Shown: positions 9,579-20,019 of the stretch, piece by piece
How positions within the stretch are numbered: the first letter of the stretch is position 1
How the letters are laid out: each line of letters begins with the position of its first letter
Origin: Diacronema lutheri
Taxonomy: Eukaryota > Haptophyta > Pavlovophyceae > Pavlovales > Pavlovaceae
DNA: 64,000 nt
NCBI GenBank assembly: GCA_019448385.1
Contig: JAGTXO010000004.1
Coordinates: 1,240,001-1,304,000 of the forward strand
Direction of reading: 5' to 3'
Program-made: the position numbers and the translations under genes
The notes under the pieces: model-generated
What the model was told of the DNA's origin: nothing
Seen by the model: only the letters and a program-made list of their open reading frames with translations
Database searches by the model: none

Positions 9579-10823
9579 ATGCTCTGCGAGGCGGGCGACA
9601 TGGTCTTCGAATGCGCGGCGTGGGACGAGGCGCGCTTCCTGTACGCGGAGATCTTCGAGCGGCGCACGTACGAGCAGCACGGCATCACGCTGCGCTGCCC
9701 GTGCGGCGCGCGCGGCGGCGTGATCGTGGACGCAGGCGCAAACATTGGCCTGTTTGCGCTCTACGCGCGCGCGGCGTGCGACGGCGGCGGGCTCAGCCCG
9801 CCGCGCATGCTCTCTGTCGAGCCGATCGCGCCTGTCTTTGACGTGCTGTGCCGTAACACCGCAGACCACGGCAGCATCACGCCCGTGCACGCCGCGCTCG
9901 GCGCGACCGACCGCGCGCAAGTGGCGCTGACGCACTTCCCCGCGTGCCCGGGCGAGTCCACGCGCTACCCGGAGGAGCGGGCGGAGATGCGTCGCGTGCT
10001 CGCACGCGAAGCTCTGCGCGCGGGCGTCGCGCATCTGCGCGGCGCCGACGACGTGGATGCTGACGACGACGACGGTGGGGACGGCGGCGGCCGCGACGGC
10101 GGCGGCCGTGGCGGCGGCGCGCGGTCGGAAGCCGCGAGCTGCGCTCAGCTCACCGTCTCATCTTTGCTCAGGCGGCACGCGCGCCCGACGGATGCGGTCC
10201 ACCTGCTCAAGGTCGATGTCGAGGGCGACGAGCTCGACGTGCTCCTGGGCATCGAACCGGCCGACTGGGCGCGTGTTTGCCAAGTGGCGGTCGAGGTGCA
10301 TGACGTTGCGCATCCTCGGCACGAGCGCGAGGGCGAGGGCGACGGGAGCGCCACGGTCGGCGCGTCGCTCTGTGCGCTCGCGCCTGGAAGAGGAGCGTCT
10401 GGGACAGCCCATGTAGGCGTTGCCAACGAGAGCAATGATCCGTGGTGGACGGGCGATGCCCTGGCGTGCGGGCGCTCAGGCCGGCTCGGCCAAGTGCTCG
10501 ACGTGCTGCGCTCGCGCGGCGGCTTCGCCCACGTGCACGTTGTGCGCCAGCGGCCGCAGCGGCACGGCGACTTCTTGTCGTTTGTGCCCGAGTCACTCGC
10601 CCTCTTCGTCGTGTACGCGAGTAGACGACGACCCGGCCCGGAGCACGCGTGCGGCGTGCAGCCGGGCGGCGTGCGGTGCGGGCCGATCTCGGAGGCTGCA
10701 TGCACACCGGTCGAGCCGCGGCAACCGGCGCGGGCTGGAGGCATTGTGAATCACGGCCGAACAGCGACGCGGGAGCCGAGGGCGCTGTCGCCTCGGTCAA
10801 ATGAAAAGCGGCGTCGATGCTGA
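9579..10823 (+). CDS. FkbM-family SAM-dependent methyltransferase
   Basis: Class I methyltransferase of the FkbM family, typically O-methylating sugars or small molecules. 414 aa, single exon. SAM motif I is VIVDAGANIGLFAL (residues about 48-61), motif II-like MLSVEPIAPV follows, and the FkbM signature HLLKVDVEGDELDVLLGIEP lies at about 208-227. Between them is a low-complexity Asp/Gly insert (about 157-182). An alternative start is the ATG at 9600 (MVFECAAWDE). The C-terminal 70 residues are Arg/Pro-rich and lack recognisable features; a late intron is possible. Converges on the UBX gene (92 bp between stops). Confidence 0.82.
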   Translation: MLCEAGDMVFECAAWDEARFLYAEIFERRTYEQHGITLRCPCGARGGVIVDAGANIGLFALYARAACDGGGLSPPRMLSVEPIAPVFDVLCRNTADHGSITPVHAALGATDRAQVALTHFPACPGESTRYPEERAEMRRVLAREALRAGVAHLRGADDVDADDDDGGDGGGRDGGGRGGGARSEAASCAQLTVSSLLRRHARPTDAVHLLKVDVEGDELDVLLGIEPADWARVCQVAVEVHDVAHPRHEREGEGDGSATVGASLCALAPGRGASGTAHVGVANESNDPWWTGDALACGRSGRLGQVLDVLRSRGGFAHVHVVRQRPQRHGDFLSFVPESLALFVVYASRRRPGPEHACGVQPGGVRCGPISEAACTPVEPRQPARAGGIVNHGRTATREPRALSPRSNEKRRRC

Positions 10824-10915
10824 TGAAAGGCTGTGGACGCACAGACACATCTCATCCGCTCGCTTCCCTTTCCCCCTGCACACAGCCCGCCCGCATCGCC
10901 TTGATGAGCGCGCGG

Positions 10916-12736
10916 CTATGCGGGTGGGTGAATCTCCTGCAAAATGAGCATCGCCTTGCCCTGCGAGACGCCCATCTCGCTGAGCGGCTGCATCAGCTCG
11001 CTGAGCGACTGGCGCGGCGGAGCGGGCTGCACAAGCGCCCACGACTTTGCTGCCGACACGCGCAGCCCGCTCGCATGTAGCGCCGCGATGACTGAGCCGA
11101 GTGTGTCAGTAATGGCAAAGTGCCGCGGCCGCGACCTGCGCGCGCGCAAACGGCGGCCGCGCGCAGCGAGCGGCGCGGTCGGCGCGCGTGTCAAATCACG
11201 AGGCTGCGGTGGCGAGGGCGCTCGACGCGCGGGTACGCCGCGCGGGTACGCACCTCGAGCCGTCGGGCATCTTGACGACGAGACAAACGACACCCTCCCC
11301 AGGCGATGCCTCGACACCGCCATCGTACGCCGCCCAGTACGCGTCGTCGAGTGCTGCGTGCTCGTCAGCGCGCGCGGGCGCCACGGCTGCAGCCGCGAGC
11401 GCGCTCGCGTCGCCACTCGCTGGCGGTAGGCGCGCGGGCGGCACGCCCGCCTCGTCGATCGCCTCGACCACGTGCGCGACCTCGGCGCCTACGTCCGCCC
11501 CATCGCCACCAGCTGCCCGGTCGTCGAGCAAGGGCATCGGCTGCAGTTCCCGGTCGGCGAAGCGGATGAGCAGGTCCATCAGCCGCTCGGCAGTCACGAA
11601 GCCCGTCAGCGCCTTGCACCTGCGCACAGCCCGGCGCCGCACAGCAGCAAAAGCGGGTCAGCGCCCGGCGCCGCGACGCCGTAGCAGGTGCAAGGCGCAG
11701 CAAAGGTTGGACGCACGGCGTTGCGCGTACAGCTCGCCAGTGCGCGGGTCGAGAATGCCGACGTGCGGCAGCGGCAGGGGCTCGTGGCGCAGGTAGTGGC
11801 GCACATACTGCGCGCCATGCTGCGAGTCGAAGTATTGCTGCCAGAAGAGGAAATGCGCGCCGAGCACCGCGCTGCACACCCGGTGGACAAACAAACGCGG
11901 CGGGAGAGAAAGGAAGGCGGGAACGGGGTGAGATGGGGCGCGCCCGCATGACCGCGTGCGCGCAGCACGCGCGCGCGGGCGTGCGCGTCAAAGGCACACC
12001 CGCTCGCGTCGGCGCGCACGCGTCGCGGCCGCGCGGCGCACCGGAGCGGCTCGTCGCGCCACGTGTCCGCGTTGAGTTGCTGTGATGCGAATTCGATGGG
12101 CGACTGGATGTTGACGAGCAGCCATTTGCCGGCTTCGCGCCCGGCGGCGCGCAGCTCGTCGAACGAGCCGCGGAAGCACAGCTCGAGCGGCGGCCGGTAG
12201 ATGGCCGCGAGATTCTTTGGCTTTTTGGTCGCGGCGGCCGCGGCGCCGCTGCCCAGCGAGCGGAATTGCTCGTCGCCTTCGCCGTCGTCGTCGTCGGCCG
12301 TGCCGCGCGGCGCACCGCCTGTGCCAGCGCCGTGCGCGCCGAGCGAGCTCGCCTCTTGCTCAAAGTCTCGGAACGCCTCCTTGGCGTGCGTCACGTGCTC
12401 GAATACGCCCGCGCGCGCCACCCCGGCGCCGCCGCGCGCGCCGGCGCGGCCGCCGTCGGCCATGTGGTACAGCGGCGCCTCGACGAGGCGGCCTCGCATC
12501 TGCGCGATCGGCGCGCGCACCTCATCCTCGTATAGCGCGTCGGCCAGCGCCCCATCGCCGGCCATGGCCGCGTCGCCGCGTGGCGCGGCGCCGCCCGCGC
12601 CGCCCGTCGCCAAGAAGGTGTTGATCGCCGCGTCAATGTCCCAGGCGCATGACTCGAGGTACTGCTGCGCAACCTCGGGCTCGCAATCCGCGACCGCCAG
12701 GAAAGTGCTCAGCTTCTCGCTCCGCCCGTCGTCCAT
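10916..12736 (-). CDS. UBXN7: UBXN7-like UBA-UAS-UBX adaptor of p97/CDC48
   Basis: Adaptor that links ubiquitinated substrates to the AAA-ATPase p97/CDC48. Four exons in gene order: 12042-12736, 11731-11871, 11254-11619 and 10916-11135, giving 473 aa (human UBXN7 489). The UBA-like domain is at residues about 8-45 (VADCEPEVAQQYLES, DIDAAINTFL). The UAS thioredoxin-like domain runs KWLLVNIQSPIEF, FLFWQQYFDS, VGILDPRTGEL joined to TGFVTAERLMDLL. The UBX domain at about 386-470 opens VCLVVKMPDGSR and ends in QGKAMLILQEI. Donors are GTGCGC, GTACGC and GTGCGT; all phases match. The GTACGC donor is preferred at intron 2 because it alone restores the family spacing DPRTGEL-x-TGF. Confidence 0.93.
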
Positions 12737-12839
12737 CGCGCCCGCGTCGTCCTCCCCGTGGAGTCCGCTCGCGACCTCCGCAGGTCCCTGCCGGCTTCAT
12801 TCAAAAAGGGGTGGATGAGAAATTGTGAAAGGGGGGGCG
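12737..12839. promoter_or_regulatory. 103-bp bidirectional promoter (UBXN7 / IF-2)
   Basis: The start codons of the divergent UBXN7-like and IF-2 genes are 103 bp apart. The segment near 12795-12840 is AT-richer and ends in a G run just before the IF-2 ATG. No TATA box is evident. Confidence 0.55.
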
Positions 12840-15800
12840 ATGAGGCACGTGTTAGGATGGCACACGCTCGTCGCGCTGTGCGCGCTCGTCGGCATGTCGG
12901 CCGGTCTCGCGCCGTGTGGCGCGCGGCTGATCAGCCGTCGCGTGGCTCCGGTGCACGCCCTTGCATGCGCTCCCGGCGCGCAGCGCGCGCTGTTTGAGGG
13001 CGCGCGCGCTGAGCGCCGCGCGCTCGTTTTCTGCATGTCCGACGCGACGGGCGCGCGCGTGGGCGTGCAGCCCGACGCCGCGGCGGCCGGCACGGACGCG
13101 GCTGACGCGCAGGGTGACTCGGTTGGTACCCGGCCGTCGCGCCCTTACACGGACGGCATCAACGGCCGTTCTGCCGGGGTTCGCGACCGCCCGCCCAGGC
13201 CGGCCGGGCCGGGCGGACCGAGGGACAGCCGTTTTGCCGGCGCGGGCGCGTCGAGGGACGGCCTGCGGCGCGGCGGCCCGCGCCCGAGCGCAGGCCGCGG
13301 CGGAGGTGACGCTGTCGTGGAGCTGCGGAATCCGAGGGTTTTCGTGCACAAGAGCGAGGTCGACGGCAGCGGCGGGGACGGCGGATGGGCCGGCGGTGGA
13401 GGCGGCGGTGGAGGCGGCGGTGGCGGTGGCGGTGGCGGTGGCGGTGGCCGCGGCGGCGGTGGTGGTGGCGGCGGCGGGAGGCAGACATACGGCGGCGGCG
13501 GCGGAGCGCGCGCGCCGTCCGGGCCGCGCGGCTCGGGTCCTGGCGGCCGACCGCCCGTGGCGGACACGCTGCGACGCAACCCGGCCGCCGCTACGGACAG
13601 TGGGCGTGCAGACAGTGGCAGTGGCGACGGCGGCGGGCGCGACGCGCCGTCAAAGCGCTTCTCGGCCAAAGCACCCAAGGGTGGCGCCGCCGCCAGCTGG
13701 CAGGAGAAGCGGCGCTCGGAGGCCGCGCCGGACGCGCGCAAAGTGATGCGCTCCCGCTACAACGACGACGACGACAACGAGATTCGGATCAAGGGCCGCG
13801 CCATGCGCAAGGGCGGGGGCAAGTACGCGGACGCGATCCCTGTCAAGGTCAAGCTCACGGCGGTGACGATCCCCGAGGTGATCACCGTCGGCGATCTCGC
13901 CGCGCTTCTCGAGTCGAGCGCGGGCACCGTCATCAAGGCGCTGATGAAGCGTGGCATCCTCGCATCGATCTCGCAGCCGATCACGGGCGCGGACGCGGCG
14001 GCCGTCGCGGAGGGGATGGGGTTGATCGTCACGCGCGGCACTGACATCGACGCCGAGACGCGCGCGCTCGAGCAGGAGGAGGACGACGTTGCGTCGCTCG
14101 TGCCCAGGCCCCCCATCGTCACTGTGATGGGACATGTTGACCATGGTGCGCCCCGATGCGTTGCGCCCGCGCGAGCGCCCTTTGGCGCGCTGCACGGCGT
14201 GCACATGCCGTCGCCCCGCGCGCGCTGACGCGCCCCCCCCCCCCCCCCCCCCCGCCCGCCTCCTGCCCCCGGCCCCGCCCCCGCCCGCTGTCCGTGCGCA
14301 CGCACCAGGCAAGACATCGCTGCTCGACGCGCTGCGCCAGGCGCGCGTTGCGCTCGGCGAGGCGGGCGGGATCACGCAACACCTCGGCTCTTACCAGGCG
14401 CGCGCGCGCGGCACGTGCTGCCGTGCGCAAGGGGTGGCGTGACAGAGCGTCCGCGACGCGGCGCAGCCGCAGCGTGCGCCCCGCGAAAGTGGGGCCGAGC
14501 GGGCGCGAGATCGCATAGCCTCACATCTGCGCCCGCGCCTTGGCGTTCGCGTTCGCGCCCGCGCCCGAGCGCGCAGGTCACGTCGGCTCAAGGCCGGAGG
14601 ATCACGTACCTGGACACGCCTGGCCACGCCGCCTTCTCCGCGATGCGCTCGCGCGGCGCCAACGTGACCGACATTGTCATCCTCGTCGTCGCAGCTGACG
14701 ATGGCGTCAAGCCGCAGACGGTCGAGGCGATCCGGTCCGGCGCACGCGCGCAGTGGGCGCGCGGCGGCTGGGGACGGCAGCGCGCGCAGTGGACGCGCGC
14801 GGCGCGGGTGCGGATGGCGGGCGGTTGAGCGCTGCGCTGTCAGTGGGCGGGCGGTTGAGCGCTGCGCTGTCAGTGGGCGGGCGGTTGAGCGCTGCGCTGT
14901 TCGTGGGCGGGCGCAGCGTTGCACCCCGTGCCAGCCATCGTCAGGCAGCAGAGCGCCCGCCAGGCCGAGGCCTGCCCTGCCGCGCGATTCCCTCGGCGCG
15001 ATCGCCCCAACTGCCCGCGCCAAAGCAGCGCGTCGGCTGACGTGCGCGTCGCTTCCCGCGCGCGCAGGGCGGCCAAGGCTGCGAACACGCCCGTGATCGT
15101 CGCCGTCAACAAGATTGACAAGGAGGGTGCAGACGTCGAGCGCGTCGGTATGCAGCGCGCTCGAGTGGCGCATTTCCCTGCCGGCCGCGGCCAGTGGAGG
15201 AAGGGGAAGAGGGATGAGGGAGGGGAGGGGTTCAGTTTGGAAGGCTGGCGCGCGTGGCGCGCTGGCTCTTGTGCGCTCCGCCTGCCCCCGTCGCTCCCCC
15301 TGCGCGCACAAGCGTGCGCGCGCACAGCTTCAACCACCCCCCCCCCCCCCCCTCTCTCTCTCCCGCCACTGCCACCGCCGCTTCGCGCGCAGGCGTCGAG
15401 CTGCTCGACCACGACATCGTGCTCGAGCGGTTTGGCGGCGACGTGCTCTCCGCGGAAGTGTCGGCCAAGGAGCGGACGGGCCTCGAGGGCCTCGAGGAGA
15501 AGGTCGCGCTCCTCGCCGAGATGCTCGACCTGCGCGCCAACCCGAACCGCCCCGCCGAGGGCGTCGCCGTTGAGGCGCGCATGGACCGTGGCCTCGGGCC
15601 CGTCGCGACGACAATTGTGCAGCGCGGCACGCTGCGTGTCGGCGACATCATCGTCGCCGGCTCGGAGTGGGGCCGCGTGCGCAAGCTCATGATTAACGGC
15701 ATCGAAGCGATGGAGGCGCCGCCCGGCTCGCCCGTCGACGTGCTCGGCCTGCAGGGGGTGCCGCGCGCGGGTGACATGCTGCGCGTCGCGTCGAGCGAGC

Positions 15801-16582
15801 AGCAGGCGCAGAAGATCGCCGACGTGCGGCAGCAGCGCGACCGCGAGGAGCGCGCCGCGGCGCTCTTCGCCGCGCAGTCCGACCAGAAGCGCGGCGAGCT
15901 CTTTGGCGAGCGCGCGCGCGACGACAAGCGCGAGACCGTCGACGTCGTGATCAAGTCGGACGTGCAGGGCTCGGCGGAAGCGCTGCGCGCGGCGATCGAG
16001 GAGCTGCAACAGACCGACTCGTTCGGCTACTCGGCGCGCTGCCGCGTGCTCCGCGCCGACGCGGGCGCGCTCACGCTCGAGGATATCCAGCTCGCGTCCG
16101 TGTCGGCAGCGCTCGTGATCGCCTTCAACGTCGCGCCGTCCGCGCCGACGCTCGCCGAGGCGGCAAAGCTCGGCATCGATGTCGTGCGCCATTCGATCGT
16201 GTACGACGCGCTCGACGAGGTGAGCGCGAGGCTCGCCGCGCTCGTCGCGCCGCCCGCGGCCAAGTGGCTCGGCATCGTGACCGGCCGCGCGGACGTGCTT
16301 CAGACGTTCAAGATTGGCAAGGGCATTGGGATGGTTGCGGGCTGCAAGGTGACGGAGGGCGCGATGAAGCGCGGCTCGAACCTGCGCGTTGTGCGCGGCA
16401 AGGAGGTGATGCACGAGGGCTCGATCAACCAGCTGCGCTACCTCAAGGACGAGGTCGAGCTTGTCGAGGCGGGCTCCGAGTGTGGCATCTCCTTCGAGAC
16501 GTTTGACGGCGTCAAGGCGGGAGACGTGATCGAATGCTACGTCGGCGGGCGCGACGAGGGCGACGACAATGACGACGCTTGA
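12840..16582 (+). CDS. infB: Plastid-targeted translation initiation factor IF-2
   Basis: GTPase that delivers fMet-tRNA to the small ribosomal subunit. Five exons: 12840-14145, 14309-14397, 14577-14734, 15068-15147 and 15393-16582, 940 aa. The N-terminus is signal-peptide-like ([18 protein letters not shown]) followed by a basic, Ser/Arg/Ala region, the bipartite leader expected for a complex plastid; the location is inferred. A Gly-rich disordered segment (about residues 185-235) precedes the IF2_N region ([13 protein letters not shown]). G motifs: GHVDHGKT split by intron 1, [14 protein letters not shown] and [11 protein letters not shown]. Domains II-IV follow ([24 protein letters not shown]). 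Intron 2 (14398-14576) starts GC, not GT: only this donor gives the family reading [17 protein letters not shown]. The upstream frame uses GTG; the ATG at 12840 is chosen. Confidence 0.95.
14233..14253 (+). repeat. C21 homopolymer in IF-2 intron 1
   Basis: Twenty-one consecutive C residues followed by a C-rich tract up to the CAG acceptor at 14308. It occupies the position of a polypyrimidine tract. Confidence 0.9.
14821..14910 (+). repeat. 30-bp tandem repeat x3 in IF-2 intron 3
   Basis: Three consecutive 30-bp units starting at 14821, 14851 and 14881; the third differs near its end (tcagtgg to ttcgtgg). All lie inside the intron 14735-15067. Confidence 0.9.
15337..15352 (+). repeat. C16 plus (TC)n tract in IF-2 intron 4
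   Basis: Sixteen C residues followed by TCTCTCTCTC, about 40 bp upstream of the acceptor at 15392. Again in the place of a polypyrimidine tract, on the coding strand. Confidence 0.9.
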
Positions 16583-16594
16583 CAGCCCCCTGCG

Positions 16595-17065
16595 CTAAAT
16601 AAAATTAGTTGGCGCGTGCGCTGGCGCGCCCGCCGTCGCGCCCGCCGGCGCGCTCGCCGCGGGCGCGTCCGCCGCACGAGTCCTTGCCATGCGCGGCAAG
16701 CCCGTTGGCGTTGCCAGCCCCGATGCGCCTGCACCTGCCGTGCCGGCCACACCCGCCACCGCCACCGTCGCAGCGCTCGCTGCCGCGCCCGCCACCGCCG
16801 CGGCATCCGCACCCGTGCCCCACCCGCCACGCCGACCGCGCCCGCGCCCGCGCCCGCGCCGCCGCCCGCTGCGCCGCCCGCGCGCGCGCCCGATTGCATC
16901 GTCGCCGCGGCCGCGCGCGCGCTCGCGTGCGCCGCGAGCGGCACGTCGTGCCGCCAGCGCCATACGGCCAGGGCCGCCGCCGCGCGCACCACGCCGCCGC
17001 CGACGCGCGCGTCGGACAGGCTGGCAATGTGCCGGCTTGCACAGTCGGCCACGCCAATGGGCAGT
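16595..17065 (-). other. Possible 3' exon(s) of the reverse-strand membrane-protein gene
   Basis: Two reverse-strand stretches have coding-like GC3 usage: about 16850-17060 (reads ASRHIASLSDARVGGG) and 16595-16830, an Ala/Gly/Thr-rich stretch ending TNFI and a TAG at 16595. They could be the spliced C-terminus of the gene at 17120, whose last codons overlap a donor-like GTGAGG next to the homopolymer. Equally, this could be Ala-rich noncoding sequence. I see no domain. Confidence 0.25.
16598..16603 (+). terminator. AATAAA polyadenylation signal
   Basis: AATAAA lies 16 bp after the IF-2 stop codon in a short AT-rich island. It is the only textbook signal seen right after a stop in this window, so its use is plausible rather than certain. 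Confidence 0.5.
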
Positions 17066-17066
17066 G

Positions 17067-17081
17067 CCCCCCCCCCCCCCC

Positions 17082-17113
<32 letters not shown>
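17067..17113 (+). repeat. C homopolymer (15 + 31)
   Basis: C runs at 17067-17081 and 17083-17113 separated by one A, followed by TCCTCCTC. It lies just past the stop codon of the reverse-strand membrane protein. Confidence 0.9.
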
Positions 17114-17116
<3 letters not shown>

Positions 17117-17119
17117 TCC

Positions 17120-17710
17120 TCACTTGTAAGGCAGTCCATAGTCGATCACCGGTCCTCCGGCGCAGTGGAAGGTGTACATGGAGATCGACAGGTAGGCGTA
17201 CGTGTGCAGATACTCGGCGCCCGGGCAGACGACGCCGGCGCCGTACTTGTCGGGCTCGATCGCGTTCTTGTCAAAGCACGTCTGGCCGAAGTGCATGCCG
17301 TGCCTGGCGGCGATCGCTTTGACGGCGGGCGGCAGGCAAACCATCGTGCACGAGTTCATGTTGGGCTCCGAGCCTTGCGGCCTGCTCAGGTGCGTGCCCG
17401 GGTCACAGCCTGTCGAACTGTTGCATGACATCGGCGTGATCTGATAGACGTCCGTTAGGCCGTGCTCGCAGTAGACGCCCCCTGGCCAGCTGAGAGCCTC
17501 GGGGTTGAGCACGTTCCGTGGGCCACTGCTGTACCGCCTGTACATCATCCACCCCACGACGAGCGCGACCACCACTAGCACGCTCGCAACTGCGCAGCAC
17601 GCGCATGCAGCGCGCGATGCGCGCGACCAGTTCCGCTCCGCGACGGCCAGCGGCGGCGATTTGATGAGACCGTCCGCCGGGCCTTTGATGATGGGCGCGT
17701 CGCTCTGCAT
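17120..17710 (-). CDS. Single-pass membrane protein with Cys-containing ectodomain, unknown
   Basis: Not recognised. From the ATG at 17710 (MQSDAPIIKG) the protein is 196 aa; an upstream ATG at 17779 would add 23 residues. A short N-terminal tail is followed by a strong transmembrane segment (CACCAVASVLVVVALVVGWM) and an ectodomain with spaced cysteines (GVYCEHGLTD, MSCNSSTGCDPG, NSCTMVCLPP, GQTCFDKN, GVVCPGAEY, TFHCAGGP), suggesting disulfide bonds outside the cytosol. It ends LPYK; the last codons overlap a donor-like GTGAGG, so splicing to more exons is possible. Converges on IF-2. Confidence 0.6.
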   Translation of the reverse strand: MQSDAPIIKGPADGLIKSPPLAVAERNWSRASRAACACCAVASVLVVVALVVGWMMYRRYSSGPRNVLNPEALSWPGGVYCEHGLTDVYQITPMSCNSSTGCDPGTHLSRPQGSEPNMNSCTMVCLPPAVKAIAARHGMHFGQTCFDKNAIEPDKYGAGVVCPGAEYLHTYAYLSISMYTFHCAGGPVIDYGLPYK

Positions 17711-18738
17711 GTGCGTCGGTGCGATGAGCCCGCCGTGCCCTCGCGCTCGGCTGCGTGGCCGACCACATACGGCTCCCATTCCGACCCGCCGGCCCCGTAA
17801 CGCCTCGCAGGGTGTGCCAAGTCCCCGAAAGTTACGACACGAGCAGGCAGCTACACTTCATAATACTAACGACGCTTACAGGCGGGTCAGCAGGAGGGGC
17901 GCGCACGGGGCCGAGGCTGGACAAACGGAGCGAGCGAAAGGGCGCACGCAACATCAGGCCGAAATCAGGGCGTCGACCCTGTGCACGCCGGCAGCGGGAA
18001 CGGCCGGGACGGCAACACTCTATATACGGCGCGGTCCGGGCTGGTCCGGCCAGTGTAAGGCTGAGAGTACGACCCGGGTCGTACAATCAAGGGTTAAAAG
18101 CCAGCCAATGAGCGCTCGAGGGGTCGGGGCGAGGCTTATGACGAGCCTAGGACCGAGACACCCTCCTGACCGGCCGATTTGGAGTAGAATTCGGGGTCGA
18201 GCGGGCGCGGCGGACGGAGGGCCCGAGCCGGGCCGACGGAGGGTCCGACCCCGGAATGCGGGCGACCGGAAGGGCTTGGGTGATTTACGCCTAGTAGAAT
18301 AGAATGGCGGATTCCGGGGGGGCTCGCAACTGGCATCGCGCAAGCTGAGGCCCCCTGACTGACCGGACCGCGCCGAGTGCGCGTGCACCCCGTGGAGGGC
18401 GCGGCCAGTCGGACACTCTTCGCGACTGAGCTCGCCGCGGCATACCGTGCGCTGCGCCGGCGCGCTACTTGCCGTTGGCCGAGCTGCGGGTGTTGCGCAC
18501 CGCCGTGTTGCGCAGCCAGCGGCTGGATGCGCCGGTGGCCGGAACCTTGGCGCGCTTTGGCTAAGCGACCTCGGCCTGCACAGACTCGAACGCGTGCGTA
18601 AACTCGAGGCGTTGCAGGTGGCGAGCACGTGAGTTCGCGTAGGAGGTCTTGTACTCGGTGGCCTGACTGTCGACCGACGAGAGCTTGGGCGAGTTCGGCG
18701 GCACGTTGGCTCACTTGGGCTCGGTGCGCGGCTCTGCC

Positions 18739-18739
<1 letters not shown>
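17711..18739. other. Mostly non-coding, AT-richer segment
   Basis: No gene supported. Contents: a TACTAAC branch-point-like motif followed by TTACAG at about 17870-17881 (forward), a TATA-like ctatata at about 18019-18026, an 18-bp palindrome at 18067-18084, and partly self-complementary GC-rich sequence at about 18180-18300. Base composition is lower in GC than the flanking genes, and open frames are short and discordant. Confidence 0.45.
18067..18084. repeat. 18-bp perfect palindrome
   Basis: GTACGACCC followed immediately by its reverse complement GGGTCGTAC. It may be a dimeric protein-binding site; no gene start is certain nearby. Confidence 0.7.
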
Positions 18740-18771
<32 letters not shown>

Positions 18772-19604
18772 CTTCGGACTCGCTGCCCGGCTCTGCCTGT
18801 GCGGGCGCGATGCACTCGGACTCGATGCCCGGCTCTGCCTTCGTGGGCGCGGTCGCGGGCACGGGCGCGCCCTCGACCCCGTCGCGGTTGAAGACATCGA
18901 ACTCGACGCACACGCCGTGGTCCTTGAAGTCGGTGGCCTCGCTGTCGTTCGCGTAAGCCTCGGGCGAACTCGCAACGAGCGACGACATCTCGGCGTGGAG
19001 CCAGCACATCTCATGCTGCACCGCGTGTTCAGGTTCTCGAGCGCTCCGTTGAAAGAGTCACTCTCACCGAGGCGCTCGCTGCACCACACCAGATAGCCAT
19101 CGAGCTTGTGAGCGTGCTCGTGCGCCCGTGCGAGGTCCTTGGAGAGCGCGTCGGCGCGCGCGCACATGCCGTCGCATGACTTGGCCGGTGTCATGCTGTG
19201 CTTCCAAGGCCTGGTGCTCGGCGTTGAGCGTGTCGTGATCCTCGCGAACGAGCTGCAACCAGCTGCAGCAGCCGCGCGACGCCGCTGTCGCCGACGATGC
19301 GCTGGAGCATGTGGCCCATGAGGTGTGCGCGGCACGTGGCGAGCGCCACATTTTTGCGCAGCAGCGCGAGGATCCGGGCGCCGCGGACGAGCCGGCCCAT
19401 GCACTTGAGCGCGTAGATTCGGCCGCACATGCACGCGCCGACGACCGAGTCGGCGGGCCCGCCGTCGAGCCAAAAGTTGGCCTCGGCCGCATCGCGGCGG
19501 CGGGCGACGCGCTGAAGGATGCGCACGCGGTAGTGCCGGTCGACGAGCAGCTCGTCGCCGAAGATCTCGTCGGGCAGCAGCTCGGAGACGTTCTGGGGGT
19601 ACAT
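18740..19604 (-). pseudogene. Decayed coiled-coil gene, unknown family
   Basis: Reverse-strand sequence that looks protein-coding but in three successive frames with no convincing introns. The first part starts MYPQNVSELLPDEIFGDE and includes MCGRIYALKCMGRLV and LMGHMLQRIVGD. The next has heptad-like TLNAEHQALEAQHD and ADALSKDLARAHEHAHKLDG. The last has CWLHAEMSSLV and FKDHGVCVEFDVFNRDG followed by a Glu/Pro-rich repeat. This suggests a former coiled-coil protein with at least two frame-changing lesions. A (GGCGCG)n run at about 18735-18770 follows. No family recognised. Confidence 0.5.
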
Positions 19605-20019
19605 GCTGTGCGAGCGTGCACGCGACGAGATCTCGTCGGGCGTGCCGTCCGTTCGTTCAGAGCAGAGCGCGTCGGACCGGCAGACAGACGATGCAGCGCG
19701 CGAAGGCACCTGCGGCGCGCGGCGTGGCCTCGCGTGCCGTCACGAAGCCGCCTGCGCGCACTGCGGAGGCGGCGAGCGCGACGAGGGCGGGCGCGGACGA
19801 GGTGCTGAGCGGCGTCACGTACGCGCCCTCGCTCGCCGAGCTCGACGCCGCGGCGCTGACGATGCGCGCGGCGTACCACACCGACCGCCCCTGAGACGAT
19901 GCGCGGCGCCCGCGGAGGACTGGTCCGTTGGCGCGCAAACCGTGGGCGAAAGGGCGCGAAGCCAACGGCCGTCCGCGCACGTTCAAACGCGCGCATACGG
20001 GTGGCATCCTCCCACCTTC
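19605..20019. other. Spacer without supported gene
   Basis: 415 bp between the decayed gene and the MITE pair. Frames on both strands are open but disagree and carry no motif. Nothing further recognised. Confidence 0.4.
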
